Below are positions 9,779-21,293 of a stretch of DNA of 64,000 nt, piece by piece (positions within the stretch are counted from its first letter, which is position 1; every line of letters begins with the position of its first letter). Under the pieces are notes generated by a model. The model saw only the letters and a program-made list of their open reading frames with translations, did no database searches and was not told the origin of the DNA. The stretch covers positions 1 through 64,000 of the forward strand of contig DATMAG010000003.1 of NCBI GenBank assembly GCA_035560235.1, read 5' to 3'. Position numbers and translations under genes: made by a program. Origin of the DNA: DASRDU01 sp035560235. Lineage in GTDB: Bacteria; Acidobacteriota; Blastocatellia; RBC074.

Positions 9779-10369
9779 TTACGATTCGATGATCTCAACA
9801 TCCTGCCCGCCGAGTTCCTTCAGGAAAGCCACTGCCCTGTCCTGATTGAAGAGCGGATCTCTGGCTTCGATCGAGATGAAGAAGGTGTCGTCAGTCGCGC
9901 TTTTGAACCTCGCGCTGTTGAAGAGCGGATGATAAAGACGCGGCAGTCCGTTGAGCGCCAGCATGCCAAAGACCGCCGCGAAGGAGGTCAGCAGCACCGA
10001 CAGTTCGAACATTACCGGCACCGCATACGGAATGGCAAACAGCGGCTTGTTGCCAATCACTACCGGCTGCTTGATGACGCCCACCCAGTACTGCAGCGCG
10101 ACCGCAGTGATAAAGCCCAGCACCGTGCCGCAGATGATGATGCGCGGCAGAAACGAGCGCTTCAGTCCCATCGCCCGCTCCAGGCCGTGAACCGGGTACG
10201 GCGTATGCGCGTCGAATTTCGTGTAGCCCGCCTGATGCACCCGGCGCGCCGCATTCATAATACCTTCTTCGGACTCGAAGGCGGCGAGCACACCCCAGGT
10301 CTTCGGTTCAGCGGCGCGCAGCTTTGCCAGCCTTTCAAACGCGCCCGGAAATGTCAGCCAGTCTGCCAT
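9779..10369 (-). CDS. actD: alternative complex III subunit ActD (DUF3341)
   Basis: 196-residue DUF3341 protein. The N-terminal half is a soluble domain with the family phrase GVLAAFESEEGIMNAARRVH and the run FDAHTPYPVHGLERAMGL. Two membrane helices follow (IIICGTVLGFITAVALQYW and FELSVLLTSFAAVFGMLAL). ActD has no cofactor and anchors to ActC in known complexes. It is 18 nt from actC and 53 nt from actE, within the operon. Confidence 0.93.
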   Translation of the reverse strand: MADWLTFPGAFERLAKLRAAEPKTWGVLAAFESEEGIMNAARRVHQAGYTKFDAHTPYPVHGLERAMGLKRSFLPRIIICGTVLGFITAVALQYWVGVIKQPVVIGNKPLFAIPYAVPVMFELSVLLTSFAAVFGMLALNGLPRLYHPLFNSARFKSATDDTFFISIEARDPLFNQDRAVAFLKELGGQDVEIIES

Positions 10370-10387
10370 AACTTTTCTCTCTCTGAT

Positions 10388-11842
10388 TTACTTGTGCGCC
10401 ATCGCTTCGCCTTCGTGCGGCGTGTAGACTGCGTGTTCGCTGTGTTCGCCGTGTTCACGGTGCTTCTGATGCGCCAGCACCGCCTTGACCTCAGCGACGG
10501 CGATCACCGGCACGAAGCGGCAGAAGAGCAGGAACATCGTCAGGAACAGCCCCAGCGTGCCGGTAAAGGTCAGAATATCAACCAGCGTCGGACGGAAGTA
10601 ACCCCAGCTTGAAGTCAGAAAGTCGCGGTGCAGCGAGGTCGCGATGATCACGAAACGCTCGAACCACATCCCGATGTTGATGATGATCGAGATGATGAAC
10701 ATCGCCGGAATGTTGCGGCGAATCGCCTTGAACCAGAACAACTGCGGCGAGATCACGTTGCAGGTCATCATCGTCCAGTAGGCCCACGCATACGGCCCAA
10801 ACGCGCGGTTGAAGAACGTGAAGCCTTCATACGGGTTGCCGCTATACCAGGCAATGAAGAATTCGGTCAGGTACGCAAAGCCGACGATGTTGCCCGTCAC
10901 CAGCATGATCTTGTTCATGTTGTCGAGGTGAACCGGCGTGATGTAAGCCTGCAGCCCGAGCACGTACCGCGCAATCAGCATCAGGTTCATCACCATCGCA
11001 AAGCCCGAAAAGACCGCGCCCGCAACGAAGTAAGGCGGAAAGATTGTCGTGTGCCAGCCCGGCAGGATCGAGGTCGCAAAGTCGAACGACACGATTGAGT
11101 GAACTGAAAGCACGAGCGGCGTCGAAACACCCGCGAGAATCAGATACGCGACTTCGTAATGCTGCCAGTGCCGCGTCGAACCGCGCCAGCCGAGGCTGAA
11201 GATGCCGTAGAGCGTTTTGGCGAGCGCGCCCTTTGCGCGGTCACGAATCGTCGCCAGATCAGGAATCAGTCCGACGTACCAGAAGAGCAGCGACACCGTT
11301 CCGTAAGTCGAAACCGCAAAGACGTCCCACATCAGCGGACTGCGGAAGTTCTGCCAGACTCCGTGCGGAAACGGCACCGGAAAGAGCCAGGGCGACATCC
11401 AGAAACGACCGACGTGGAAGCCCGGATAGATGGCCGCGCACATCACGGCAAAGAGCGTCATCGCTTCTGCCGCGCGATTGATCGAGGTGCGCCACTTCTG
11501 CCGGAACAGAAACAGAATCGCCGAGATCAGCGTGCCTGCGTGACCGATACCGATCCACCAGACGAAGTTCGTGATGTCCCAGCCCCAGCCCACCGGCACG
11601 TTGTTACCCCACGAGGCGATGCCGTTCCAGACCAGATAACCGAGCATCGTGAAGAGCATGCCGGTGAGCGCAGCGGTGATGCCGGTGACGACATACCACG
11701 CCATCGGAGTACCGCCTTCGACCACGCTGCTGATCTTTTCGGTGATGGTTTCGTGCGTCTGATTGCCCAGCACCAGATCGGGGCGGGCAGTCAGGCTTTC
11801 CTTCTGTTCCAGCGGGAAACCTGTGCGAATGACTTCCTGCAT
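10388..11842 (-). CDS. actC: alternative complex III quinone-binding subunit ActC (NrfD/PsrC-like)
   Basis: 484 residues from the ATG at 11842, preferred because GGAGAG lies 7-8 nt upstream; the frame also allows a GTG at 11878 that adds twelve residues (MANVNPKLERTG). About ten helices are visible. Family features are WWIGIGHAGTLISAILFLFRQKWRTSINRAAE (split by a periplasmic loop) and FHVGRFWMSPWLFPVPF. In ACIII, ActC binds menaquinol near the [3Fe-4S] cluster of ActB. The C-terminus is a His/Glu-rich tail (HKHREHGEHSEH). It follows actB in the operon. Confidence 0.94.
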   Translation of the reverse strand: MQEVIRTGFPLEQKESLTARPDLVLGNQTHETITEKISSVVEGGTPMAWYVVTGITAALTGMLFTMLGYLVWNGIASWGNNVPVGWGWDITNFVWWIGIGHAGTLISAILFLFRQKWRTSINRAAEAMTLFAVMCAAIYPGFHVGRFWMSPWLFPVPFPHGVWQNFRSPLMWDVFAVSTYGTVSLLFWYVGLIPDLATIRDRAKGALAKTLYGIFSLGWRGSTRHWQHYEVAYLILAGVSTPLVLSVHSIVSFDFATSILPGWHTTIFPPYFVAGAVFSGFAMVMNLMLIARYVLGLQAYITPVHLDNMNKIMLVTGNIVGFAYLTEFFIAWYSGNPYEGFTFFNRAFGPYAWAYWTMMTCNVISPQLFWFKAIRRNIPAMFIISIIINIGMWFERFVIIATSLHRDFLTSSWGYFRPTLVDILTFTGTLGLFLTMFLLFCRFVPVIAVAEVKAVLAHQKHREHGEHSEHAVYTPHEGEAMAHK

Positions 11843-11941
11843 TCCTGTTCTCTCCAGTTTCGGGTTCACGTTCGCCACATCATCCGCGAGCAGGCTGACC
11901 AGTCCTGATCCTGCCCGCCGGTGATGTCACGAACCCGACTC

Positions 11942-14900
11942 TTAACCGTGTTTCTCTTCCTTCTTCCCGCCCTGCTCGCCGCCCTGCGCGGCAGCCGGTT
12001 CGAGTTCCGGATTCGGGTTACGGAGTTTTGCGAGGTATGAAGTGCGCGGCTTCACGTTCAGTTCGCCAAGCAGCAGATAATTGCGCGGCTGCGACTTCCA
12101 CTGTGAGACGCGACTGTTCGGATCCCTGATATCGCCAAAGACGATGGCATCAGCCGGACAGGTCTGCGCGCAGGCCGGAGTGATCGCTCCGTCCTGGAGC
12201 TTCCACTGCTCGCCCTTCTGCCGCGCGGCTGCCTTGACTTTGATCTTCGCGTTCTGAATGCGCTGCACGCAGTAGCTGCATTTTTCCATCACCCCGCGCA
12301 TGCGAACGGTGACTTCAGGGTTATGCACCATCTTGCGCACTTCGTAATCAGGCTGCTTGAGGTCTTCGTGCCAGTTGGCGAAGTTGAAGCGGCGCACCTT
12401 GTACGGACAGTTGTTCGAGCAGTAGCGGGTGCCGACGCAGCGATTGTAGGCCATCGTATTCAGGCCCTCATCACTGTGGACTGTCGCCGCCACCGGGCAG
12501 ACGTTCTCGCACGGCGCATTTTCGCAGTGATGGCAGGCGACCGGCTGATAGACCGCGCGAACGCTGTCCTCATCAATCTTCGGCTCTTCGCGGCTGAAGA
12601 AGTCAGTGTTCGGCACGCCGGTGAAATAACGATCCAGGCGAATCCAGGCCATTTCACGACCGCGCCGCACCTGCTCCTTGCCGACGACGGGAATGTTGTT
12701 TTCCGCCTGACAGGCAATGACGCAGGCGTTGCAGCCGGTGCAGGCGTTGAGGTCAATCGCCATGCCCCACTGCGGCCCCTGCTCGAACTTCAGCACCGGC
12801 TCATAAAGATCAGTGGCCGGTGGAATCTCGACCATCTCAGGCGCGAACTTCGGCTCTTTTTTGAACTCTTCGAGCGAACCTTCACGCACCAGATGACGGC
12901 CTTCCATGCTCCAGTGATCCTGCGTGGCCGCGAGCGGGTAAGTCCCTTCAATCTTCGCCACCGTTCCCGTCGCGAAATCCAGCGCGTCCGAAGTCCGCAG
13001 TTTATAGGCATTGAAGCCGCCGCCAATGAAGGTCGAGCTGTTGCTGCCGAAGAATGAGGTCAGCCTCTTCCCGATCGCATCAGGGAAGGTGTATTCGCCG
13101 CCCCTGCCGATCTTTCCGACCTGAGTGCGTCCGTAACCAAGATGAATGGCAATCGCATCATCGGCATATCCGGGCACGATCCAGACCGGCAGATCAAGCC
13201 TCCGCTGTCCGACCGTCACCGTGACCAGGTCTTCGTTCTTCACGCCCAGTTTCTTCGCCGTGGCGGCGCTCATCACTGCGGCATTGTCCCAGGTGAGCTT
13301 GGTCATCGGATCAGGCATCTCCTGCATCCAGGCGTTGTTGGCAAAGCGGCCATCGTAAATGCTCGAATCCTGCAGGAAATTGATCTCGAAGGCGCCCGAA
13401 CCTGTCGCGGCAGCAGCCAGCTTGTCGAGTTCCGCGCCGACATTTCCGGCATTCGCTGACGGTTTGCTTTCAGCAAAAGCCGTGTTCGCAATCACGCCGT
13501 CATTGAGCGCGCGCGCCCAGGCCTTTTCGAAATCACCCGTCATCTGCTTCTTCCAGTATTCGCGGACGATGTCGTAAGCCTTCTGCTGCGGATAACCTGA
13601 GATCAGCGCGAGCAGTTCGAGCGCCGATTTGCCGTTGTAAAGCGGCTCGATCAGCGGCTGCTGAATGCTCGCCGTGCCGTCATAAGCGCGCCCGTCGCCC
13701 CACGCTTCAAGATAATGCGCCGCGTTGATATGCCAGTTGCATTCGTGCGCGGTTTCGTCGTTTTCCAGCCCGAGGTGAATGCGGTTGGCGACTTTCTTCA
13801 GCTTGTCGCTGAAGGCGAGATCGGCAGGCGCAGTGTAAACAGGATTGCCGCCGAGAATGACGAGCGTATTGACCTGCCCGCCATCCATCGCCTGCGCCAG
13901 ATCCCTGATCGAAGCGACCGAGGATTCAAACGTGCTGCCAAAAGCCTGAGTGTATTTGACCGTTTCGGTATTGCCGAGCGACTGATTGATCAGGTGTCCG
14001 AGCGCGTGAACCGCCGCAGGCTGCCGCGCGCCGACAATGACGATGGATTTGCCCTTGTTCTTTTCAAGGTCTTTAGCGACGGCATCAACCCACTTCTGAT
14101 CGCCCCTGAACTTTGCCGCGAGCGCGTCAACGCCGGGAGCCGTGACGTTCAGCTTTTTCGCCACCGCTGCGAGCAGGCTGCCGATGCGATTGCTCTGCAA
14201 ACGCAGCCGATGATCGGCCATCGCGCCCGTCACCGAGAAATGGCTCTCAACCGCATACAGGCGATTCATCTCGCCGCTCGTGCCTGAAATCTGACGTTTC
14301 CTTGAAAACTTCTTCGCATTGACAACCGCTTGCGGATCGAGCGCGAGGAAATCGGAATCAATGGCGAGTATGACCTCAGCCTTGTCAAAGGCGTAATGCG
14401 TATGGACAGGCTGACCGAAAGCGATCTGCGCGCCCTGCAGGGCGTTGTCCTGCGAAATCGCGTCCCATGTGTGCCACTTCGCCTGCGGGAAGGTCTTGAG
14501 GACGAAATCCTTCACTTCGCGCAGCGACGGCGAAGAGGATGATTCGCTCAGGAACCGCAGGCCCGCGCCCTGGCTGCCTTTCAGTTTCTCGAAGTGATCT
14601 TTGGCAAACTTCGTGAACTCCTGCCAGCCGATGTCCTTCTCGTTGCCCCTGCTGTCTGTGGTCAGCACGGACTTGCCGTCTTTTCTGACGGTTTTCGAGC
14701 GGTCGGGATCATAGACATCCAGCACCGAGGCCTGAGCGTAGGCGTGTGCCGCGCCGAGGCTCGACGGATGCGCCGGATTGCCTTCGATTTTGGTCGGGCG
14801 ACCATCATTCGAACGCACGACCAGACCGAGCGCCTGGCCACCGAAATCCATAATCGTCGCATAATACTGCGCCTCACCGGCGAGCGTCAGTTCGCTGACC

Positions 14901-15169
14901 TTTGATGCCGGAAGCACGTGCTCAACCGGGCGGCGACAGCCTGAAGCGAGTCCGGCGAGCGCGACAGAAGCCGACATCAGCGTCAGAAACTGGCGGCGAT
15001 CCATGCCGTTTGTCAGCTCCGACGCACCCTGCGGAAATTCGCGGTGCAGAAATTCGCGGAACTCAGGCGTGTCGGCCAGCTGGTCCAGACTGCGCCAGTA
15101 GGTGTTGTCCGGTTTCTCGTCTGAAGGCTGGTTGTGATCGTGTGGAGTATTCCTGATTGGTTCTGTCAT
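11942..15169 (-). CDS. actB: alternative complex III iron-sulfur subunit ActB (molybdopterin oxidoreductase-like)
   Basis: 1075 residues from the ATG at 15169, whose ATGA overlaps the actA stop. A twin-arginine signal (MDRRQFLTLMSASVALAG, RR at residues 58-59) is preceded by an unusually long 55-residue cytoplasmic lead, a known feature of ActB. Residues about 90-740 resemble a molybdopterin oxidoreductase, but ActB proteins lack the cofactor. The last 300 residues form a ferredoxin-like domain with CTGCNACVIAC, CHHCENAPCENVC, CVGTRYCSNNC, CSYC and CAQTC motifs, enough for three [4Fe-4S] clusters and one [3Fe-4S]. It carries electrons from quinol at ActC to the haems of ActA and ActE. Confidence 0.95.
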   Translation of the reverse strand: MTEPIRNTPHDHNQPSDEKPDNTYWRSLDQLADTPEFREFLHREFPQGASELTNGMDRRQFLTLMSASVALAGLASGCRRPVEHVLPASKVSELTLAGEAQYYATIMDFGGQALGLVVRSNDGRPTKIEGNPAHPSSLGAAHAYAQASVLDVYDPDRSKTVRKDGKSVLTTDSRGNEKDIGWQEFTKFAKDHFEKLKGSQGAGLRFLSESSSSPSLREVKDFVLKTFPQAKWHTWDAISQDNALQGAQIAFGQPVHTHYAFDKAEVILAIDSDFLALDPQAVVNAKKFSRKRQISGTSGEMNRLYAVESHFSVTGAMADHRLRLQSNRIGSLLAAVAKKLNVTAPGVDALAAKFRGDQKWVDAVAKDLEKNKGKSIVIVGARQPAAVHALGHLINQSLGNTETVKYTQAFGSTFESSVASIRDLAQAMDGGQVNTLVILGGNPVYTAPADLAFSDKLKKVANRIHLGLENDETAHECNWHINAAHYLEAWGDGRAYDGTASIQQPLIEPLYNGKSALELLALISGYPQQKAYDIVREYWKKQMTGDFEKAWARALNDGVIANTAFAESKPSANAGNVGAELDKLAAAATGSGAFEINFLQDSSIYDGRFANNAWMQEMPDPMTKLTWDNAAVMSAATAKKLGVKNEDLVTVTVGQRRLDLPVWIVPGYADDAIAIHLGYGRTQVGKIGRGGEYTFPDAIGKRLTSFFGSNSSTFIGGGFNAYKLRTSDALDFATGTVAKIEGTYPLAATQDHWSMEGRHLVREGSLEEFKKEPKFAPEMVEIPPATDLYEPVLKFEQGPQWGMAIDLNACTGCNACVIACQAENNIPVVGKEQVRRGREMAWIRLDRYFTGVPNTDFFSREEPKIDEDSVRAVYQPVACHHCENAPCENVCPVAATVHSDEGLNTMAYNRCVGTRYCSNNCPYKVRRFNFANWHEDLKQPDYEVRKMVHNPEVTVRMRGVMEKCSYCVQRIQNAKIKVKAAARQKGEQWKLQDGAITPACAQTCPADAIVFGDIRDPNSRVSQWKSQPRNYLLLGELNVKPRTSYLAKLRNPNPELEPAAAQGGEQGGKKEEKHG

Positions 15170-15828
15170 CGGTGGCATCCCCAGCAGTTTTCAACAGGTG
15201 GCTTGATGTTTCTCTCTTTGACGAATTGCAGCCCCTTCTGAGCCTGATCCGGCCCCGGCTGCCAGTCCATCTTCGTCACTTCACCGAGCGGGCGCAGCAC
15301 ATTTTCGGGCGCCTTGTGGCACTCGATGCACCAGGGCATGCTGACCGGGCTGACCTGTTTGACGACCTCCATCTGGTCAACGCGACCGTGGCAGGTCGAA
15401 CAGCCGACTCCGGCATTGATGTGCGCGCTGTGATTGAAGTAGGCGAAATCAGCGACCTTGTGCACCTTCTTCCACTCAATCGGTTTGCCGGTCTGAATGC
15501 TCTCGCGGACGGCGGCCAGCTTTTCGCTGTCCTTCCTGATCGCCGTGTGGCAGACCATACAGGTCTGGGTCGGCGGAATGGCCGCAAAACCGGCCTTTTC
15601 AACCGTTGAGTGGCAGAAGCGGCAATCCATGCCCATGCTGCCGGCGTGCAGTTTGTGGCTGTAAGGAACCGGCTGGACGGGCTGATAGCCGATATCAGTG
15701 TATGTCGGCTGTGAAACGTAGTAACCGGCGGCTCCCAGAACGAACGTTCCAAGCCCGCCACCCACCAGAATCAAAGCCACCAGTTTGTTGATCCACTTTG
15801 GGAAAATCAGGTTTGAATTTGAAGCCAT
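15166..15828 (-). CDS. actA: alternative complex III pentahaem cytochrome c subunit ActA
   Basis: 220 residues. One N-terminal helix (VALILVGGGLGTFVLGAAGY) anchors a periplasmic domain with exactly five CxxCH sites: CRFCH, CMVCH, CSTCH, CIECH and CWGCH. The last lies two residues from the end. Extra histidines (YSHKLH, FNHSAH) are likely distal ligands. This is the pentahaem ActA signature. It is the first gene of the operon, with AGGAAA about 10 nt before the ATG and a promoter-like sequence some 65 nt upstream. Electrons leave ACIII through ActA and ActE towards cytochrome c and the caa3 oxidase. Confidence 0.95.
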   Translation of the reverse strand: MASNSNLIFPKWINKLVALILVGGGLGTFVLGAAGYYVSQPTYTDIGYQPVQPVPYSHKLHAGSMGMDCRFCHSTVEKAGFAAIPPTQTCMVCHTAIRKDSEKLAAVRESIQTGKPIEWKKVHKVADFAYFNHSAHINAGVGCSTCHGRVDQMEVVKQVSPVSMPWCIECHKAPENVLRPLGEVTKMDWQPGPDQAQKGLQFVKERNIKPPVENCWGCHR

Positions 15829-15892
15829 ATCAGCTTTTTTCCTGAAATTGCAGAGTCCGGGTGAGTTCTGAATCCCGGTGACGACCTGCTAG

Positions 15893-15921
15893 ATCCTACA
15901 CAAGCCCCTAACTTCTGTAAA
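15893..15921 (-). promoter_or_regulatory. likely sigma-70-type promoter of the act-cox operon
   Basis: On the minus strand TTTACA (15921-15916) and TAGGAT (15898-15893) are separated by 17 nt, five and four matches to the -35 and -10 consensus. Transcription would begin near 15886 and give a leader of about 60 nt before actA. No regulator site was recognised. The call rests on consensus matching alone. Confidence 0.45.
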
Positions 15922-16221
15922 GTCAGCAAGAGAATTATTTCACAGAATTTTCGCCTGACAGCCTCCGCTTCCTGTGCTGCTCTTTGTGGAAGCCACTTTC
16001 ACCTTCACCCAACCGCTTTTTCGGTGATTCAGCAGTTCGGACTCAGTTCCAAACTTAACAGGCGGATTCTCTGTCTGGAGGCCAGTCTAACAGGAGGAAT
16101 GACTGCGACCTGTGCCGGAGCCTCAACCGGCCATAATCCAAATTCGCAAGGCGCAAGTCTGAATTAAGACCGCGTACTATAGAAGTAACTGCCATAATCC
16201 GTCAAGGCGGGGGCAGGGAGT
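15922..16221. other. intergenic region between act operon and rnhA
   Basis: No gene is supported here. A 22-codon frame at 16099 has AGGAGG only 1 nt before its ATG, which is too close to be used. The stretch lies upstream of actA and downstream of rnhA. I see no terminator with a T-run. Confidence 0.4.
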
Positions 16222-16677
16222 TTAATGACTCGCCCGGCTGCCGGCCAGAATGGCCTTCAGCGCTTCTTCATTTACCTGTCCGGTTTCGGCAATCAGGCGG
16301 GCCGCCTCATCGCAGATTTCCTGCACCGGATGCCCGGCGTGACCGCGCGTCCACTTCCATTCGATTTTGTGCGGCTGCCGGGCGCGATCGAGCCGCTGCC
16401 ACAACTCGTGATTGGCCTTGCGCCTGAATTCGCCGTTCATGGTTTTGACCACATACTGCGAATCAGAAGTGAGACTGACGCGACAGGGTTCACGGAGTGC
16501 TTCGAGCGCAATGCAGGCCGCAATGATTTCGGCCTGCTGATTGGTCGCATTGCCCAGATATTCACCGATGATTTTGCGTTTGCCGTTGTATTCGAGCACT
16601 GCCGCCGCCGCCGCACGGGTTTCGCCGCGCCCATTGCCCAGGCTGCTGCCATCACAGACTATGTTGACCTGTTTCAT
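16222..16677 (-). CDS. rnhA: ribonuclease HI
   Basis: 151 residues covering a complete RNase H fold. The catalytic acids are visible: Asp in CDGSSLGN (residue 9), Glu in NQQAEIIAACIAL, and Asp in TSDSQYVVKTM. The C-terminal GHAGHPVQEICDEAAR supplies the last histidine and Asp. The WKWTRGHAGH phrase is classic for RNase HI. It hydrolyses the RNA strand of RNA/DNA hybrids. The GSSLGN turn (instead of GSCLGNPG) resembles the compact bacterial forms. It lies 31 nt downstream of the DUF2721 gene on the same strand and may be cotranscribed. Confidence 0.92.
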   Translation of the reverse strand: MKQVNIVCDGSSLGNGRGETRAAAAAVLEYNGKRKIIGEYLGNATNQQAEIIAACIALEALREPCRVSLTSDSQYVVKTMNGEFRRKANHELWQRLDRARQPHKIEWKWTRGHAGHPVQEICDEAARLIAETGQVNEEALKAILAGSRASH

Positions 16678-16708
16678 TGATTGCGAAGATTACGAAAATT
16701 ACTGTGGA

Positions 16709-17296
16709 TCACTGGCCGCTCCTGAGCCGCTGTGTGAGGCGCTTCAGGGCATTTGGATTTTCCGGGTCATTCTCCCCGGCGACTCCGTTTTCATTCCGGC
16801 GGCGCTCCAGATAAAGGTCGCGCAGGCGCAGGACAAATTCCATCTCTGAATTGACAGATCGCAGCGCCAGTCGTGTCTCCGCAATCAGCAGCATACAGCC
16901 GTAAAACATCACCACCGTGCCCGTAATGCCAAGCGCCGTCGGCAGCCACACCAGGTGCTGTGTCAGCGCGACGAGTCCGATGCTCACGGTCGCCGCGACG
17001 AACAGGCCGAGCGCGACATAAAAGCTGGTCAGCGACCGTTGCGCCAGACGGCTGCGCTGCGCGTGAATGCCGAGTTGTCGTTCGACTTCAGCGCGCCGCT
17101 CTTCGGGGAAGTCAGTGACTGCGCTCTCGAACTCTTCTTCAATCTGCTGACTCATCAGGCGCACGCGATCCACGATGCGCGCGAGCCGCGTCGAGGTCGA
17201 AAAGATCAGTGTCCCGCAGGCCGAAATCAGGACGGCGGGCGTGATCATGGCGCTCAGCAAGCTGAGGTCTGCCATCTGGTGAACAGGTGTCTGCAT
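16709..17296 (-). CDS. DUF2721 family membrane protein
   Basis: 195 residues. The N-terminus matches the DUF2721 pattern: a first helix (MITPAVLISACGTLIFSTST) followed by RLARIVDRVRLM. Two more helices lie near residues 90-140 (FYVALGLFVAATVSIGLVAL and TALGITGTVVMFYGCMLLI). The C-terminal tail is Arg/Asn-rich and soluble. Function is not known for the family. The ATG at 17296 has only a weak ribosome site, and a second ATG at 17275 (MADLSLL) is possible. It reads divergently from the E1 dehydrogenase gene. Confidence 0.82.
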   Translation of the reverse strand: MQTPVHQMADLSLLSAMITPAVLISACGTLIFSTSTRLARIVDRVRLMSQQIEEEFESAVTDFPEERRAEVERQLGIHAQRSRLAQRSLTSFYVALGLFVAATVSIGLVALTQHLVWLPTALGITGTVVMFYGCMLLIAETRLALRSVNSEMEFVLRLRDLYLERRRNENGVAGENDPENPNALKRLTQRLRSGQ

Positions 17297-17546
17297 AATA
17301 ATTTCAGATCATTGATCAGGTCGCGCGCGCGCCTGCCAGACCAGGTTTCAATCCGGCTGATTGCGCCTGCTTTACCGCTCTGGTCTTTCCATCTTCGCAT
17401 ATGACCATGTCAAGTTGAAAGCTGCCGGATGCGGTCTTGCGCAACGTGGCAGCGGTGTGTAGACTGGCTCACTAATTGAGGAATCTGGTCGAAAGCAAAT
17501 CTTTGCCCGCCTGATGAAGATAGCTCAGTCGAGGAGAAGAACTTCA

Positions 17547-19676
<2,130 letters not shown>

Positions 19677-19695
19677 GGCAAAGGAGGACAACCAG

Positions 19696-19959
19696 GTGCC
19701 TGAAAACAATCAGCTTGAAAACATCGAATTGCGTTTGCAGCGCCTTGAGAGCCTGGTGCTTGAAGACGTAATGGAGATGCTGCGGCGAATGGAAAATAAA
19801 ATTGATGTGGTGGCAACAGAACTGGCAGCGATGAAAGATGTCATGCAGGAACGCGAACGCAAGTCGCTGCTGCGTGAAGCTCTGGTTGATCATCAGCTTC
19901 AAAGTCTGCGCGTCGAAATCAAAGACCTGGATGAGCGAGTACGGAAACTTGAACAATAA
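19696..19959 (+). CDS. small coiled-coil protein
   Basis: 87 residues, GTG start supported by AGGAGG at 19682-19687, 8 nt upstream. The whole sequence is a heptad-patterned, charged helix (LENIELRLQRLESLVLEDVM, then LRVEIKDLDERVRKLEQ), so a coiled coil is almost certain. It has no signal and no cysteine. It lies 19 nt after the E1 gene and 18 nt before the methyltransferase gene. I do not recognise the family. It might be a scaffold or oligomerisation factor for the E1 protein, but only proximity suggests this. Confidence 0.75.
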   Translation: MPENNQLENIELRLQRLESLVLEDVMEMLRRMENKIDVVATELAAMKDVMQERERKSLLREALVDHQLQSLRVEIKDLDERVRKLEQ

Positions 19960-19977
19960 AGTCTGGGCGCGCAGGCG

Positions 19978-20826
19978 ATGATCACAAAACTTCTTCCTCA
20001 CCGCATCAGGGACTGGATCAGAGAAAGGGTCGCGCCGCTGCCGGTTGACCTGATGAAGTATTTTCCTTATCAGGGCAACGCAGCGGCCTTTTTCATTCCC
20101 AGGGTTCCGGCTCGTCCGCACGAAGTCTGCGCTCAGGGTCTGCCGGTTCCACCCTCATCATTTTTCATCAACTACAAAACCAGCGATGAATACCTGGCCT
20201 GCGGTCAGCGCGACACGGGCGCGATGCTTGATGTGCTGGCCGGAGCGGGCCGCCCGTTGCAGGCCGGTTGGCGCGTGCTTGATTTCGGCTGTTCGGGTGG
20301 CCGGATGATTCGCTGGCTGAAACCTTACGCGGCGGACTGCGAAATCTGGGGAACAGACATCAGCGCCGGGCATATCGTCTGGTGCAAACAGAATCTGACG
20401 CCGCATTTCAACTTTCTGGTTTCAACGACGCTGCCGCACCTGCCGTTTGAAGACAGGTATTTTGACCTGATCTATTCCGGTTCTGTCTTCACGCACATCG
20501 AAGACCTGGCCGATGCCTGGCTGCTCGAACTGCGGCGCATTCTGAAACCCGGCGGGCTGCTTTACGTCACGATTCACGACGAGAACACCGTCAGGCTGCT
20601 TGAAAAAGAGCAGCACGCTTTGTCAAATAATATGCTCTCGAATGAGCAGTACCGCGAATACACTCAGGCCGATTACGGCATGTTTGCAGTCTATCGCGGG
20701 CCGAATTCGCAGGTCTTTTACCGGCTCGATTATTTCTGCCGGATGGTCAGCCACGTTTATAATGTCGTCTCGGTCACGCCCGAAGCTTACGGCTATCAGA
20801 CGGCAGTGCTGCTTGAACGAAAATGA
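19978..20826 (+). CDS. class I SAM-dependent methyltransferase
   Basis: 282 residues. Motif I is VLDFGCSGGRMIRWL (about 100-114) and the acidic end of strand two is WGTDIS. Motif II/post-I is FDLIYSGSVFTHIED, and ELRRILKPGGLLYVTIHDE closes the core, all typical of a Rossmann methyltransferase of the Methyltransf_11/25 group. The N-terminal 90 residues and C-terminal 60 residues (YFCRMVSHVYNVVSVTPEAY) resemble lipid or sugar methyltransferases from capsule clusters. The substrate is unknown. The stop overlaps the next gene in an ATGA. Confidence 0.88.
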   Translation: MITKLLPHRIRDWIRERVAPLPVDLMKYFPYQGNAAAFFIPRVPARPHEVCAQGLPVPPSSFFINYKTSDEYLACGQRDTGAMLDVLAGAGRPLQAGWRVLDFGCSGGRMIRWLKPYAADCEIWGTDISAGHIVWCKQNLTPHFNFLVSTTLPHLPFEDRYFDLIYSGSVFTHIEDLADAWLLELRRILKPGGLLYVTIHDENTVRLLEKEQHALSNNMLSNEQYREYTQADYGMFAVYRGPNSQVFYRLDYFCRMVSHVYNVVSVTPEAYGYQTAVLLERK

Positions 20827-21293
20827 ACTCACAGACGGGAAAACTCAGCGGCATCTTTACCGGCGCGCAGCGGGGCGCAGACAAGCTGGCGACCGATTCA
20901 GCCGAACTGATTGCGGGTCACGGCATCAAAGGCGACAGTCACGCCGGACTCAAACCGCACCGGCAGATCAGCCTCTTTGAAAGCGAAGTGCTGCGGGCCG
21001 TGAACGGCGAAGGCATCAGCCTTTCAGCCGGTGAACTGAATGTTAACCTGCTGACCGAAAACATCCGCCTTGACGCGCTCGCTCCCGGTTCGCGACTGCG
21101 CGTCGGTTCGGCAATCATCGAAATCACCGAAGCCCGCAAGCCCTGCGGCTCGCTCACAAAAATTGACCGGCGACTGCCGAAACGCCTGTACCGCAACCTC
21201 GGCGTCTTTGGCCGCGTCATCGAAGGCGGCAGCATTCGCACCGGCGAAACCATCGAAGTTCTCACCGCCGCACATCCACAAACCACTCTCTGA
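20823..21293 (+). CDS. MOSC domain protein
   Basis: 156 residues covering a single MOSC beta-barrel. The family Cys lies in ARKPCGSL (Cys108), with HGIKGDSHAG and the RQISLFESEVL strand also characteristic. MOSC proteins bind or carry sulfur for molybdenum-cofactor chemistry; standalone ones are often involved in metal-sulfur biosynthesis or N-hydroxylated base reduction. No molybdenum enzyme is nearby (ActB is Mo-free). The start overlaps the methyltransferase stop by 4 nt. The end overlaps the converging glycosyltransferase gene by 32 nt. Confidence 0.88.
   Translation: MNSQTGKLSGIFTGAQRGADKLATDSAELIAGHGIKGDSHAGLKPHRQISLFESEVLRAVNGEGISLSAGELNVNLLTENIRLDALAPGSRLRVGSAIIEITEARKPCGSLTKIDRRLPKRLYRNLGVFGRVIEGGSIRTGETIEVLTAAHPQTTL

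Noticed and set aside
9593..10612. 339-codon plus-strand frame across actE, actD and actC
   Set aside because: Antisense shadow of three well-identified act genes; no motif and no ribosome site.
16099..16167. 22-codon frame with AGGAGG upstream in the actA-rnhA gap
   Set aside because: The Shine-Dalgarno-like site is only 1 nt from the ATG, and the peptide (MTATCAGASTGHNPNSQG...) has no recognisable feature.
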